Assembly: GCF_001005295.1 (NCBI RefSeq)
Contig: NZ_LBMK01000001.1
Location: 66,649-130,648, forward strand
From: Streptomyces yangpuensis
Lineage (GTDB): Bacteria; Actinomycetota; Actinomycetes; Streptomycetales; Streptomycetaceae
Direction of reading: 5' to 3'
DNA length: 64,000 nt
In this document: piece after piece, positions 43,133-51,443 of the stretch
Layout: each line of letters begins with the position of its first letter
Position numbering within the stretch: the first letter of the stretch is position 1
Translations under genes and position numbers: made by a program
The notes under the pieces: model-generated
Database searches by the model: none
Told to the model about the DNA's origin: nothing
Seen by the model: the letters and a program-made list of their open reading frames with translations, nothing else

Positions 43133-44407
43133 CTACTTGGCCTCGGCCTTCTCCATCTCGGCGATCTCCTCGTCGGACTCACGGCCCGGCGTGGGGAGGT
43201 TGAACTTGGTGATCGCGAAACGGAACCCGAAGTAGTAGACGGCTCCGAAGACCAGACCGATCGGGATGATCATCCAGGGGTTGGTCGCCTTGCTCCAGCC
43301 GAGGCCGAGGTCGATCAGACCCGCGGAGAAGGTGAAGCCCGCGTGGACCCCGAGCGCCCAGGTGATCGCCATGGAGAGGGCGGTCAGGATCGCGTGGATC
43401 GCGTACAGCACCGGCGCGATGAACATGAAGGAGAACTCGATGGGCTCGGTGACACCCGTGACGAACGAGGTGAGCGCGAGCGAGACCATCATGCCGGTGA
43501 CGGCCTTGCGGCGCTCCGGGCGGGCGGTGTGCGCGATGGCCAGGGCGGCGGCCGGGAGGCCGAACATCATGATCGGGAAGAAGCCCGTCATGAACAGACC
43601 GGCGTCCGGGTCACCGGCGAAGAAGCGGTTCAGGTCACCGTGGACGACCTCGCCGGCGGCGTTGGTGAAGTCACCGATCTGGAACCAGGCGACGGTGTTG
43701 ACGAACTGGTGCATGCCGATCGGGATCAGCGCGCGGTTGATGGCACCGAAGACACCGGCGCCCGCGGCGCCCAGACCGGTCATCCACTCACCGAAGTTGG
43801 AGATGACCTCGCCGATCGGCTCCCAGACCAGACCGAAGAACACACCGGCGAAGACACCGACGAAGGCCATGATGATCGGGACGAGACGGCGGCCGTTGAA
43901 GAAGCCGAGCCAGTCCACCAGCTTGGTGCGGTGGTAGCGCTGCCACAGGACCGCGGCGAGCAGACCCATGACGATGCCGCCGAGAACTCCCGGGTTGTTA
44001 TACGTCGCGGCGACGTCGACACCCTTGTTCTCGGTCGTGTTGATGACGGCCTCGGTCACCGGGAAGGCGGTGAGGACGTTCTTGTAGACGAGGAAGCCGA
44101 CGAGCGCGGCGAGCGCCGTGGAACCGTCCGCCTTCTTGGCGAAACCGATGGCCACGCCGATGCAGAACAGCAGCGGCAGGTTCGCGAAGACGGCGTCACC
44201 GGCTGTGGCGAACACCGTGGCGACCTTGCCCCAGCCGAGGCCGTCCTTGCCGAAGACGTCCGGCTGGCCGAGACGCATCAGGATGCCGGCGGCGGGCAGG
44301 ACGGCGATGGGCAGCTGGAGGCTGCGGCCGACCTTCTGCAGACCCTGGATCAGGCCGGCTCCTCGCTTCTTGGCGGGCGGCGCAGCGGCGTCAGTAGCCG
44401 TACTCAT
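43133..44407 (-). CDS. nagE2: N-acetylglucosamine PTS permease, EIIC component
   Basis: 424 residues from ATG 44407 (CCGGAGGAAG upstream). It is an EIIC of the glucose/GlcNAc superfamily (LQLPIAVLPAAGILMRLG; FFNGRRLVPIIMAF; GDPDAGLFMTGFFPIMMFGL in part; TSFVTGVTEPIEFSFMF). It carries GlcNAc across the membrane and phosphorylates it with the EIIB encoded at 46.2 kb. Assigned nagE2 because, as I recall, that is the active S. coelicolor permease with its own dre operator, matching the paired dre sites upstream. Confidence 0.93.
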   Translation of the reverse strand: MSTATDAAAPPAKKRGAGLIQGLQKVGRSLQLPIAVLPAAGILMRLGQPDVFGKDGLGWGKVATVFATAGDAVFANLPLLFCIGVAIGFAKKADGSTALAALVGFLVYKNVLTAFPVTEAVINTTENKGVDVAATYNNPGVLGGIVMGLLAAVLWQRYHRTKLVDWLGFFNGRRLVPIIMAFVGVFAGVFFGLVWEPIGEVISNFGEWMTGLGAAGAGVFGAINRALIPIGMHQFVNTVAWFQIGDFTNAAGEVVHGDLNRFFAGDPDAGLFMTGFFPIMMFGLPAAALAIAHTARPERRKAVTGMMVSLALTSFVTGVTEPIEFSFMFIAPVLYAIHAILTALSMAITWALGVHAGFTFSAGLIDLGLGWSKATNPWMIIPIGLVFGAVYYFGFRFAITKFNLPTPGRESDEEIAEMEKAEAK

Positions 44408-44503
44408 AACTTCCTCCGGGGAGCAAGGCGCCGCCAAGGGGGTTGAGCCTGGGGGACGGCGACGTCTCAGAAAGGGGGGAACACGCCGCCGGGGGAAGCG
44501 GTC

Positions 44504-44534
44504 GTGGTCTACACCAATCGTGGTGTAGACCAGT
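44504..44534. promoter_or_regulatory. paired DasR operators (dre) upstream of nagE2
   Basis: TGGTCTACACCA (44505-44516) and TGGTGTAGACCA (44521-44532, extended GTGGTGTAGACCAGT) are near-perfect matches to the DasR box and are reverse complements of each other, with centres 16 bases apart. DasR, a GntR-type regulator released by glucosamine-6-phosphate, represses the nag PTS genes. Confidence 0.88.
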
Positions 44535-44607
44535 TGTAGCACGGTGAGGGATAGATAAGGAACCTTCGTTTTCCTGTGGCCTGGGTCACATGTGACGGGG
44601 CGTGCGA

Positions 44608-44638
44608 AAGGCCCCCGGATCGTGATCCGAGGGCCCTT
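44608..44638 (-). terminator. terminator of nagE1
   Basis: AAGGCCCCCGGATC (44608-44621) pairs with GATCCGAGGGCCCTT (44624-44638) with one bulged base. It lies 35 bases downstream of the nagE1 stop, so nagE2 has its own promoter. Confidence 0.65.
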
Positions 44639-44672
44639 GACGGGCCGGTCCGGGCCCTGTTCCGAAGCGGCC

Positions 44673-45968
44673 TCAGGCCTTGGTGTTCTCCGCCTGCATC
44701 GCCTCGATCTCCTCGTCCGACTCCCGGCCCGGCGTGGGGATGTCGAACTTCGTGATCGCGAAGCGGAAGACGACGTAATAGACGACGGCGAAGCCCAGCC
44801 CGATCGGAATGATCAGCCACGGCTTCGTGGCCAGCCCCCAGTTGATGACGTAGTCGATCAGACCCGCCGAGAAGCTGAAGCCGTCGTGGACGCCGAACGC
44901 CCACGTCACCGCCATCGACACGCCCGTCAGCACCGCGTGCACCGCGTACAGCGCCGGAGCGACGAAGAGGAAGGAATACTCCAGCGGTTCGGTGATCCCG
45001 GTGACGAACGAGGTCAGCGCCACCGACAGCATCAGCCCGCCGACCTCCTTGCGCCGCTGCGGCTTCGCACAGTGCGTGATCGCCAGAGCCGCCGCCGGCA
45101 GCGCGAACATCATGATCGGGAAGAAGCCGGTCAGGAACAGGCCCGCATCCGGGTCGCCGCTGAGGAACATGTTGATGTCGCCGTGCACCACCTCGCCGTC
45201 CGGCTTGGTGTAACTGCCGAACTGGAACCACACCGGCACGTTCAGGAACTGGTGCAGGCCGATCACCAGCAGCGCGCGGTTCGCGACGCCGAAGATCCCC
45301 GCACCCCAGTAGTCCAGGCCCACCAGCCAGTCGGAGAAGCTCTCCAGCGCGGCACCGATCGGCGGCCAGACCCACAGGCACAGCGCGGCGAACGCGATCG
45401 CCACGAAGGCCATGATGATCGGGACGAGCCGGCGGCCGTTGAAGAAGCCGAGCCAGTCCACCAGCTTCACCCGGTGGTAGCGCTGCCAGAACCAGGCGGC
45501 CAGCAACCCCATGACGATGCCGCCGAACACCCCCGGATTCTGGAAGGTGTACTGGGCGAAGGTCTCGTCCGGCCCCAGACACCCGCCCCCCACGTCCTTC
45601 GTACCGTCCGGGCAGGGCACGGGGAACGCGCGCAGCACGCTGCGGTAGACGAGGAAGCCGGCCACCGCCGCCAGCGCCGTCGAGCCGTCCGCCTTCTTCG
45701 CCATCCCGATCGCGACGCCGACACAGAAGAGGAGCGGCAGCCCGAGGTCCGCGTTGAGCAGGGCGCCGCCCGCGGCGGCCATCACCTTGGCGATCTGGGG
45801 CCACACACCGGTGCCCTCGGCGTCGATCAGCCCCAGCCGGTTCAGGATGCCCGCCGCCGGCAGGACCGCGATCGGCAGCTGCAGGCTCCGCCCCATCTTC
45901 TGCAGCCCCTGGTAAAGGGTGTTGCGCCGCGACGGTCGCGGTACTGCGGCGGCGCTGCTCGCACTCAT
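44673..45968 (-). CDS. nagE1: second N-acetylglucosamine PTS permease, EIIC component
   Basis: 431 residues from ATG 45968 (AGGGAG upstream; an in-frame ATG 45 bases further up is less well supported). It is a paralogue of the neighbouring EIIC with the same core (FFNGRRLVPIIMAF, FPIMMFALPAAALAITH, TEPLEYSF) and an extra Cys-containing loop (PVPCPDGTKDVGGGCLGPDE in part) absent from nagE2. It is divergent from nagF with a perfect dre site between them. Confidence 0.92.
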   Translation of the reverse strand: MSASSAAAVPRPSRRNTLYQGLQKMGRSLQLPIAVLPAAGILNRLGLIDAEGTGVWPQIAKVMAAAGGALLNADLGLPLLFCVGVAIGMAKKADGSTALAAVAGFLVYRSVLRAFPVPCPDGTKDVGGGCLGPDETFAQYTFQNPGVFGGIVMGLLAAWFWQRYHRVKLVDWLGFFNGRRLVPIIMAFVAIAFAALCLWVWPPIGAALESFSDWLVGLDYWGAGIFGVANRALLVIGLHQFLNVPVWFQFGSYTKPDGEVVHGDINMFLSGDPDAGLFLTGFFPIMMFALPAAALAITHCAKPQRRKEVGGLMLSVALTSFVTGITEPLEYSFLFVAPALYAVHAVLTGVSMAVTWAFGVHDGFSFSAGLIDYVINWGLATKPWLIIPIGLGFAVVYYVVFRFAITKFDIPTPGRESDEEIEAMQAENTKA

Positions 45969-46035
45969 CGGCGTCTCCCTGACCGGCACAGGTTTTTGCA
46001 TGCGGCTTTTTGGATGCGGCAGCAGTTGCGTGCAC

Positions 46036-46051
46036 ACTGGTGTAGACCAGT
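46036..46051. promoter_or_regulatory. DasR operator (dre) in the nagE1-nagF divergent promoter
   Basis: ACTGGTGTAGACCAGT differs from the ideal palindrome ACTGGTCTAGACCAGT by one base. It lies 68 bases upstream of nagE1 and 160 bases upstream of nagF, so one DasR dimer can repress both. Confidence 0.92.
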
Positions 46052-46210
46052 TGTGGGCAGGTTGCTGCTGATCGTCATCATTCGGCAGGGACCGGACACG
46101 CGCTCGCGTAGATGGGCCAACCGTGCGTTACCGTGACAACGCGGGCCGTGCGGAGGGCTCCATGTTCCGGCCGCTGAGACTCGTTCTTCGCATCACTCAG
46201 GGAGAAACAC

Positions 46211-46444
46211 ATGGCCACCAAGGCTGAGAAGATCGTCGCCGGGCTCGGCGGCATCGAGAACATCGAAGAGGTCGAGGGCTGCATCACCCGCCTGCGCACC
46301 GAGGTCATCAACCCCGACCTCGTCGACGAAGCCGCCCTCAAGGCCGCCGGCGCCCACGGCGTCGTCCGGATGGGCACCGCGGTCCAGGTCGTCATCGGCA
46401 CCGACGCCGACCCGATCGCCGCCGACATCGAAGACATGATGTGA
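46211..46444 (+). CDS. nagF: N-acetylglucosamine PTS EIIB component
   Basis: 77 residues. The phosphorylated Cys is residue 24 in EVEGCITRLRTEV, and the body GVVRMGTAVQVVIGTDADPI is the EIIB-Glc fold. It takes the phosphoryl group from EIIA (Crr, not in view) and passes it to GlcNAc on NagE1 or NagE2. Preceded by an AGGGAG ribosome site; divergent from nagE1. Confidence 0.96.
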   Translation: MATKAEKIVAGLGGIENIEEVEGCITRLRTEVINPDLVDEAALKAAGAHGVVRMGTAVQVVIGTDADPIAADIEDMM

Positions 46445-46520
46445 TCCGGTGACCGGGACTCCCTGAGTCCGGGCCGCTCGGCCCCGAACACCACCGAGCA
46501 CCCGCAGCACCCGCATCACC

Positions 46521-46556
46521 CGAAGACCCCGTCCCGCAACCCGGACGGGGTCTTCG
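46521..46556 (+). terminator. hairpin terminator of nagF
   Basis: A perfect 14-bp stem, CGAAGACCCCGTCC (46521-46534) with 46543-46556, and an 8-base loop. Confidence 0.8.
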
Positions 46557-46586
46557 CGCTGCCGGCCACCCACTAGGCTCGGACAC

Positions 46587-47312
<726 letters not shown>

Positions 47313-47363
47313 CCGACAACCACCGGCAACCGCAACACGCCCCCCGGCGTCCCTACGGGCAAC

Positions 47364-47391
47364 GGGCGCACGGTGGCACCACCGTGCGCCC
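47364..47391 (+). terminator. hairpin terminator after rph
   Basis: GGGCGCACGGTG (47364-47375) pairs perfectly with 47380-47391 around a 4-base loop. Confidence 0.75.
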
Positions 47392-47432
47392 GCACCCGTC
47401 CGCCTCCGTACACGTCCTCTCGGGAGAACCGC

Positions 47433-47813
47433 ATGAAGCTCCGCATAGCGGCAGTAGCCGTGGCAGCCGTCCTGACCATCCCGGCCCTTTCCGCCTGCGA
47501 CGCCATCTCCACGGCCATGGACTGCGCGAACACGGCGGTCGCCATCACGGACGGCGCGAACGACCTCCAGCAGGCCGTCTCCCAGGCGGGCAACAGCCCC
47601 CAGGACGCCAAGAACGCCCTCGACCAGATCGAGACGAACCTCAAGAAGATCGGCGACCAGACGGACAACGCCGACCTGGGCAAGGCCATCGAGTCGATGA
47701 ACACGGCCGTCAAGAACGTCCGCACCGCCATCGAGAGCGGCAACCCCACTCCGGACATCAAGCCGGTCGCCGACGCCGCGAGCGAGATCTCCAAGGTCTG
47801 CACCCCGGGATAA
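47433..47813 (+). CDS. small lipoprotein of unknown function
   Basis: 126 residues from ATG 47433 (CGGGAG upstream). Signal peptide with lipobox LSA-Cys at residue 22. The mature part is helical and acidic (QQAVSQAGNSPQDAKNALDQIETNL in part; LGKAIESMNTAVKNVRTAIESG) with two more Cys, in MDCANTAV and the terminal KVCTPG, that may form a disulfide. It sits seven bases before rdgB, so it may be co-transcribed, but no functional link is evident. Confidence 0.85.
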   Translation: MKLRIAAVAVAAVLTIPALSACDAISTAMDCANTAVAITDGANDLQQAVSQAGNSPQDAKNALDQIETNLKKIGDQTDNADLGKAIESMNTAVKNVRTAIESGNPTPDIKPVADAASEISKVCTPG

Positions 47814-47820
47814 TGAGGGC

Positions 47821-48435
47821 ATGACCTCGACGCCCAGCCGCCTGATCCTCGCGACCCGCAACGCGGGCAAAGTCTCCGAACTGCGCGCCATCCTCGCGGA
47901 CGCCGGCCTGCCCCACGGGCTGGTCGGCGCGGACGCCTACCCGGAGATCCCCGACGTCAAGGAGACCGGCGTCACCTTCGCCGAGAACGCCCTCCTCAAG
48001 GCACACGCCCTGGCACGCGCCACCGGCCTGCCGGCGGTCGCCGACGACTCCGGCCTGTGCGTGGACGTCCTGCACGGCGCCCCCGGCATCTTCTCCGCCC
48101 GCTGGGCCGGCCGCCACGGCGACGACAAGGCCAACCTGGACCTGCTCCTGGCCCAGCTCGGCGACATCGCCGACGAGAACCGCAGCGCCCACTTCTTCTG
48201 CGCGGCGGCCCTCGCCCTGCCGGACGGCACCGAACGCGTCGTGGAGGGCCGCCTCCTGGGCACCCTGCGCCACGCCCCGTCGGGCACGGGCGGCTTCGGC
48301 TACGACCCGATCCTCCAGCCGCTGGGCGAGGCCCGCACCTGCGCGGAACTCACCGCGGCCGAGAAGAACGCCATCTCCCACCGCGGCCAGGCCTTCCGAG
48401 CCCTGGTCCCCTTCATCCGCGCCCTGCTGCCCTGA
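47821..48435 (+). CDS. rdgB: RdgB/HAM1 non-canonical purine NTP pyrophosphatase
   Basis: 204 residues. It removes dITP, dXTP and similar nucleotides from the pool. Signature segments are LATRNAGKVSELRAIL, VADDSGLCVDVLHGAPGIFS and GTGGFGYDPILQP, with the conserved C-terminal AEKNAISHRGQAFRAL. Confidence 0.97.
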   Translation: MTSTPSRLILATRNAGKVSELRAILADAGLPHGLVGADAYPEIPDVKETGVTFAENALLKAHALARATGLPAVADDSGLCVDVLHGAPGIFSARWAGRHGDDKANLDLLLAQLGDIADENRSAHFFCAAALALPDGTERVVEGRLLGTLRHAPSGTGGFGYDPILQPLGEARTCAELTAAEKNAISHRGQAFRALVPFIRALLP

Positions 48436-48450
48436 CGGGAGGACACGCCG

Positions 48451-48486
48451 AAGGCCTGTCCTCCCGGAGTAGGGCGGACAGGCCTT
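48451..48486 (+). terminator. hairpin terminator of rdgB
   Basis: AAGGCCTGTCCTCCC (48451-48465) pairs with GGGCGGACAGGCCTT (48472-48486) with one mismatch, then TTCGCGTT. It ends seven bases before the tRNA 3' end. Confidence 0.75.
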
Positions 48487-48492
48487 TCGCGT

Positions 48493-48568
48493 TGGTACGC
48501 CCGATCGGATTCGAACCGACAGACACGACCACCTAAAGATCGCCGCTCAGCCGTTGGCGTACGGGCGC
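48493..48568 (-). tRNA. tRNA-like gene, class I shape with UAG anticodon (would be Leu by codon)
   Basis: Read on the minus strand: acceptor GCGCCCG with CGGGCGT (one G-T pair), A73 and an encoded CCA; anticodon stem CGATC/GGTCG with loop TTTAGGT, giving anticodon TAG; T arm GTCGG-TTCGAAT-CCGAT. The D arm is weak: only about three pairs can form without borrowing from the anticodon stem. The variable loop is 5 bases. A leucine tRNA should be class II with a long variable arm, so the anticodon and the body disagree. It may be a specialised or non-translating tRNA. The gene lies between the rdgB terminator and two HNH nuclease genes. Confidence 0.8.
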
Positions 48569-48613
48569 AAGCCAAGACCACTGTACTGGGTGACGGCGGG
48601 ATGCGGGTGGGAG

Positions 48614-49150
48614 CTAGCTGCCGGATCTGCCGGGTCTTCCACCACGGCACCACGTGCTGGTGACCGCGTGGCAGTTGGGGCACAGGAGCCGGAGGTTCTC
48701 ACGCAGGTCGTTGCTCCAATCGCCGTCGATGTGGTCGACCTCCAGCGTCATCGGTTGCCCGTGCCAGACCGGGGGTGTTCCGCACATCGCGCAGCATTCA
48801 GGAACGCCGACCTCGCGCAGCGCGCGCAGGAGCAGATGGGAGCGAGTACGGCGCCGTCCGTCGTGTCGCACGAGAACATCCTCGGCCCGCCGCAGTGGGA
48901 TGGTGCCGGTTTTACCGCGGTGGTGTGCCTGGCCGAGGAAGTGCACGGTCGACAGTCCGTCCTCGCGGATCCAGGACTTGAGCGCCTCGTTCATGCTTCC
49001 CGAAGGCTCATGGCCCAGCCGCCGCAGGGTTTCGGCCAGTGAGTGGGACGCGGCGACGGCGTCGCGCAGGAGGGATGCCTCGGGCTTCACGCGTCGTGCG
49101 TACGATCGGCGTCGACGTGCCGAGCCGCTGGTGTCGTGGACGCCCGTCAT
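48614..49150 (-). CDS. HNH endonuclease, second of a tandem pair
   Basis: 178 residues from ATG 49150, overlapping the upstream stop (ATGA). An N-terminal helix-turn-helix-like unit (LRDAVAASHSLAETLRRLG ... GLSTVHF) is followed by a zinc-bound HNH nuclease domain. That domain has CAMCGTPP, the His-Asp-His core EVDHIDGDWSNDL, LRLLCPNCHA and a C-terminal basic end. It is clearly paralogous to the upstream nuclease but has one DNA-binding unit instead of two. It could be a homing-type or phage-derived nuclease, or a defence nuclease. Confidence 0.87.
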   Translation of the reverse strand: MTGVHDTSGSARRRRSYARRVKPEASLLRDAVAASHSLAETLRRLGHEPSGSMNEALKSWIREDGLSTVHFLGQAHHRGKTGTIPLRRAEDVLVRHDGRRRTRSHLLLRALREVGVPECCAMCGTPPVWHGQPMTLEVDHIDGDWSNDLRENLRLLCPNCHAVTSTWCRGGRPGRSGS

Positions 49151-49788
49151 CGCTGCCGGCCCTTCGCGCGTCCGCGGTACGTGTCCGTGGTGGAGTGGCA
49201 GTTCGGGCACAACAGCCGCAGGTTTTCAGGGAGGTTGTTACGCCAGTCGCCGTCGATGTGGTCGACCTCCAACGGAAGCGGGCGCCCCTGCCAAACGGCT
49301 TCTACACCGCACATCCGGCATGCATCGGGAACTCCCAGGACCGCGAGGGCCCGTTTGAGGTGCGCGCTCTGCATACGGCGGGCCTGCGGGCCTTCCTGCC
49401 TGACCAGCAGCGATTCTGGGGTCCTTCGCACCTTTGGGCGCCCCGCCGAGGAGGGCAACGCGAAGTGGGAGGTGTCTATCCCGAACGCCTTCACCCTGCG
49501 GCTGATGTGGGTGTGGTGACCGCCCACCACGTCAAGACCGAGTCGCCTGAGGACCTCGCACATCGTCGTGGACGCGGCGACGGCCTCCGCCAGTACTTCT
49601 CTCGTCCACCTCACCCCCTCACGCTCGAAGTGCGACACGTCCACGCCGAGCTTCCGCATGCGGTCGCGCAGGTAACGCCGCGACGGGCCGCCAGGGTCCA
49701 CGCCCAGCCTTCGTAACGCCTCCGTGAGCGTCCGCGCTCCTGCGGCAGCCTCCGCCAGGCGTTCCCTCGTGTACGGACTGATCGGCAT
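49147..49788 (-). CDS. HNH endonuclease with duplicated DNA-binding module, first of a tandem pair
   Basis: 213 residues from ATG 49788. Residues about 8-53 and 64-109 are two copies of one unit (LAEAAAGARTLTEALRRLGV ... GVDVSHF and LAEAVAASTTMCEVLRRLGL ... GIDTSHF), each with a helix-turn-helix look. The HNH domain follows: CRMCGVEAV, EVDHIDGDWRNNL, LRLLCPNCHS. Codon 25 is TTA (49714-49716 on the plus strand), making translation dependent on the bldA tRNA. Its stop overlaps the start of the second nuclease. No methylase is adjacent. Confidence 0.88.
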   Translation of the reverse strand: MPISPYTRERLAEAAAGARTLTEALRRLGVDPGGPSRRYLRDRMRKLGVDVSHFEREGVRWTREVLAEAVAASTTMCEVLRRLGLDVVGGHHTHISRRVKAFGIDTSHFALPSSAGRPKVRRTPESLLVRQEGPQARRMQSAHLKRALAVLGVPDACRMCGVEAVWQGRPLPLEVDHIDGDWRNNLPENLRLLCPNCHSTTDTYRGRAKGRQR

Positions 49789-49877
49789 TCCGCCCCCTCA
49801 CCCCGGCCGCGTGTGCGGCTCTCGTACGGAGCAACGAGCCGATAGTCGGACGGTCACGGGTTGGGTCGTCCGACAAT

Positions 49878-49915
49878 CGGAGCGGGCCGCCCCTGACCAG
49901 GGGCGGCCCGCTCCG
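49878..49915. terminator. perfect long hairpin between the nuclease operon promoter and bcp
   Basis: A 17-bp perfect stem (49878-49894 with 49899-49915) and a 4-base loop lie 18 bases downstream of the bcp stop (minus strand) and serve as the bcp terminator. Confidence 0.85.
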
Positions 49916-49932
49916 GAGGACGGGGGCAGGGG

Positions 49933-50400
49933 TCAGATGCCCAGGTCCTTGATGATCTTGGCCACGTGGCCCGTCGCCTTCACGTTGTAGAAGGCGTGCT
50001 CGACCTTGCCCTCCTCGTCCACGACCACCGTCGAGCGGATGACGCCCGTCACCGTCTTGCCGTACAGCTTCTTCTCGCCGAACGCCCCGTACGCCGCCAG
50101 TGTCTCCTTCTCCGGATCGCCGACCAGGGTGACCTTCAGGTTCTCCTTCTCGCGGAACTTCGCGAGCTTCTCCGGCTTGTCGGGGGAGACGCCGATGACG
50201 TCATAGCCGGCCGTGGCCAGGGCGTCCAGGTTGTCCGTGAAGTCGCACGCCTGCTTCGTGCAGCCCGGCGTCAGCGCGGCGGGGTAGAAGTAGACGATGA
50301 CCTTGCGGCCCTTGTGGTCGGCGAGCGAGACCTCGTTGCCGTCCGCGTCGGGCAGGGTGAAGGCGGGGGCGGTGTCGCCCGGCTGCAGTCGCTCGCTCAT
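49933..50400 (-). CDS. bcp: thiol peroxidase of the Bcp/PrxQ family
   Basis: 155 residues. It reduces peroxides with thioredoxin. The peroxidatic Cys47 and resolving Cys52 are in LTPGCTKQACDF, the one-helix spacing of the PrxQ alpha group. The body is YFYPAALTPGC, VIGVSPDKPEKLAKF, YGKTVTGVIRSTVVVDEEG. It is monocistronic and divergent from the DUF3618 gene. Confidence 0.96.
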   Translation of the reverse strand: MSERLQPGDTAPAFTLPDADGNEVSLADHKGRKVIVYFYPAALTPGCTKQACDFTDNLDALATAGYDVIGVSPDKPEKLAKFREKENLKVTLVGDPEKETLAAYGAFGEKKLYGKTVTGVIRSTVVVDEEGKVEHAFYNVKATGHVAKIIKDLGI

Positions 50401-50519
50401 CTGACAGTCTCCTCGGGAGGGGATCGGTACGTCACGAGACTAAGCTGACAGACTGTTCACGGCGGACTACGCCCCCACACGATCACGACCACCACGACCA
50501 CGACGACGGAGGCAGCGCG

Positions 50520-50840
50520 GTGTCGGAAGCCAGGACCCCCGCACAGATCGAGGCGGACATCGTCCGCCGCCGCGAGCAGCTCGCCGAGACGCTCGACGAG
50601 ATCGGCGTGCGCATGCACCCGCAGACGATCATCGGGGACGCGCGGGCCCGGGTCGCCTCGACCGTCGACGAGACCGCGGGGCGGGCCTTCGCCACGGTGA
50701 ACCGTGTCGTGACGGACGTGCGGGACGGTCTGCGCCACCCGGACGGCAGCCCGCGCCTGGAGCGCATCGTGCCCGTGGCGCTGGTCGCGGCCGGTCTGGT
50801 CGGACTCCTCGTCGTCTCGGCGCGCCACAAGCGCGGATGA
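50520..50840 (+). CDS. DUF3618 protein
   Basis: 106 residues from GTG 50520 (ACGGAGG upstream). The DUF3618 signature is the opening EARTPAQIEADIVRRREQLAETLDEIG (in part LAETLDEIGVRMHP), followed by one C-terminal membrane helix (IVPVALVAAGLVGLLVVSA). These small actinobacterial proteins have no known function and often precede a GroES-like gene. Confidence 0.88.
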   Translation: MSEARTPAQIEADIVRRREQLAETLDEIGVRMHPQTIIGDARARVASTVDETAGRAFATVNRVVTDVRDGLRHPDGSPRLERIVPVALVAAGLVGLLVVSARHKRG

Positions 50841-50883
50841 CCCTGCGCGGTACGGGACGGGCGCGGGCAGGTAGGTTCGTGGC

Positions 50884-51225
50884 GTGAGCGAGAACACCAC
50901 CCACGACAAGCTGCCCATCCGCATGCTGCACGACCGCGTGCTCGTGAAATCCGATCTGCCCGAGGGCGAGCGGCGTTCCGGCGGCGGCATCCTGATCCCG
51001 GCGACGGCCGCCGTGGGCAAGCGGCTGGCCTGGGCCGAGGTCGTCGCGGTCGGGCAGAACGTCCGGACCGTCGAGCCCGGGGACCGGGTGCTGTACGACC
51101 CCGAGGACCGTGCCGAGGTCGAGGTGCGCGGTGCGACGTACGTGCTGATGCGCGAGCGGGACCTGCACGCCGTGGCCGCGGAGCGGCTGGAGGGGTCGGA
51201 CGACTCCACCGGGCTGTACCTCTGA
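50884..51225 (+). CDS. GroES-like co-chaperonin-family protein
   Basis: 113 residues from GTG 50884. It has the GroES fold: PIRMLHDRVLVKSDLPEGERRSGGGILIP (in part), AWAEVVAVGQNVRTVEPGDRVLYD and VRGATYVLMRERDLHAV. The canonical mobile-loop residues are partly altered and it stands apart from groEL, so it is a divergent paralogue rather than the main GroES. It is followed by a strong terminator. Confidence 0.88.
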   Translation: MSENTTHDKLPIRMLHDRVLVKSDLPEGERRSGGGILIPATAAVGKRLAWAEVVAVGQNVRTVEPGDRVLYDPEDRAEVEVRGATYVLMRERDLHAVAAERLEGSDDSTGLYL

Positions 51226-51309
51226 CCTCTGACGGGCTGTACCTGCGACCTGCGACCTCCGACTTCTGAACCGCCGATCGGACCGCTGATCGGACCGGTG
51301 GTCGAGCGC

Positions 51310-51339
51310 AAGGGCTGGTGGCCCGGGTCACCAGCCCTT
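51310..51339 (+). terminator. hairpin with T-run after the GroES-like gene
   Basis: AAGGGCTGGTG (51310-51320) pairs perfectly with 51329-51339, followed by TTC and a T-rich stretch, just upstream of the guanidine riboswitch. Confidence 0.8.
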
Positions 51340-51368
51340 TTCGCTGTCCTTTGCTACGGTGGGTGAGA

Positions 51369-51410
51369 ACCCGACGAGACGCGCCGTACCGGGTACGCAA
51401 AGACGACGCA
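51369..51410 (+). promoter_or_regulatory. guanidine-III riboswitch (ykkC-III) controlling gdx
   Basis: The conserved guanidine-III core is present: ACCCG-ACGAGACGCGCCGTAC with CGGGT closing P1 (51369-51373 pairs with 51390-51394), then GCAAAGACGACGC providing the pseudoknot strand. The core matches the crystallised Thermobifida example almost base for base, except that one pseudoknot pair becomes C-A. The gene 34 bases downstream is a guanidinium exporter, the expected target. The ribosome site (CGGAGGTG, 51431-51438) lies after the aptamer, so control of translation start is likely. Confidence 0.82.
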
Positions 51411-51443
51411 CCCCGTATCGCTCGATGTCTCGGAGGTGCCGTC

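Noticed and set aside
48451..48620. Integration (att) site at the tRNA-like gene
   Set aside because: No integrase, no second copy of the tRNA 3' end was seen in the window, and the flanking genes are core; only the nuclease pair is accessory.
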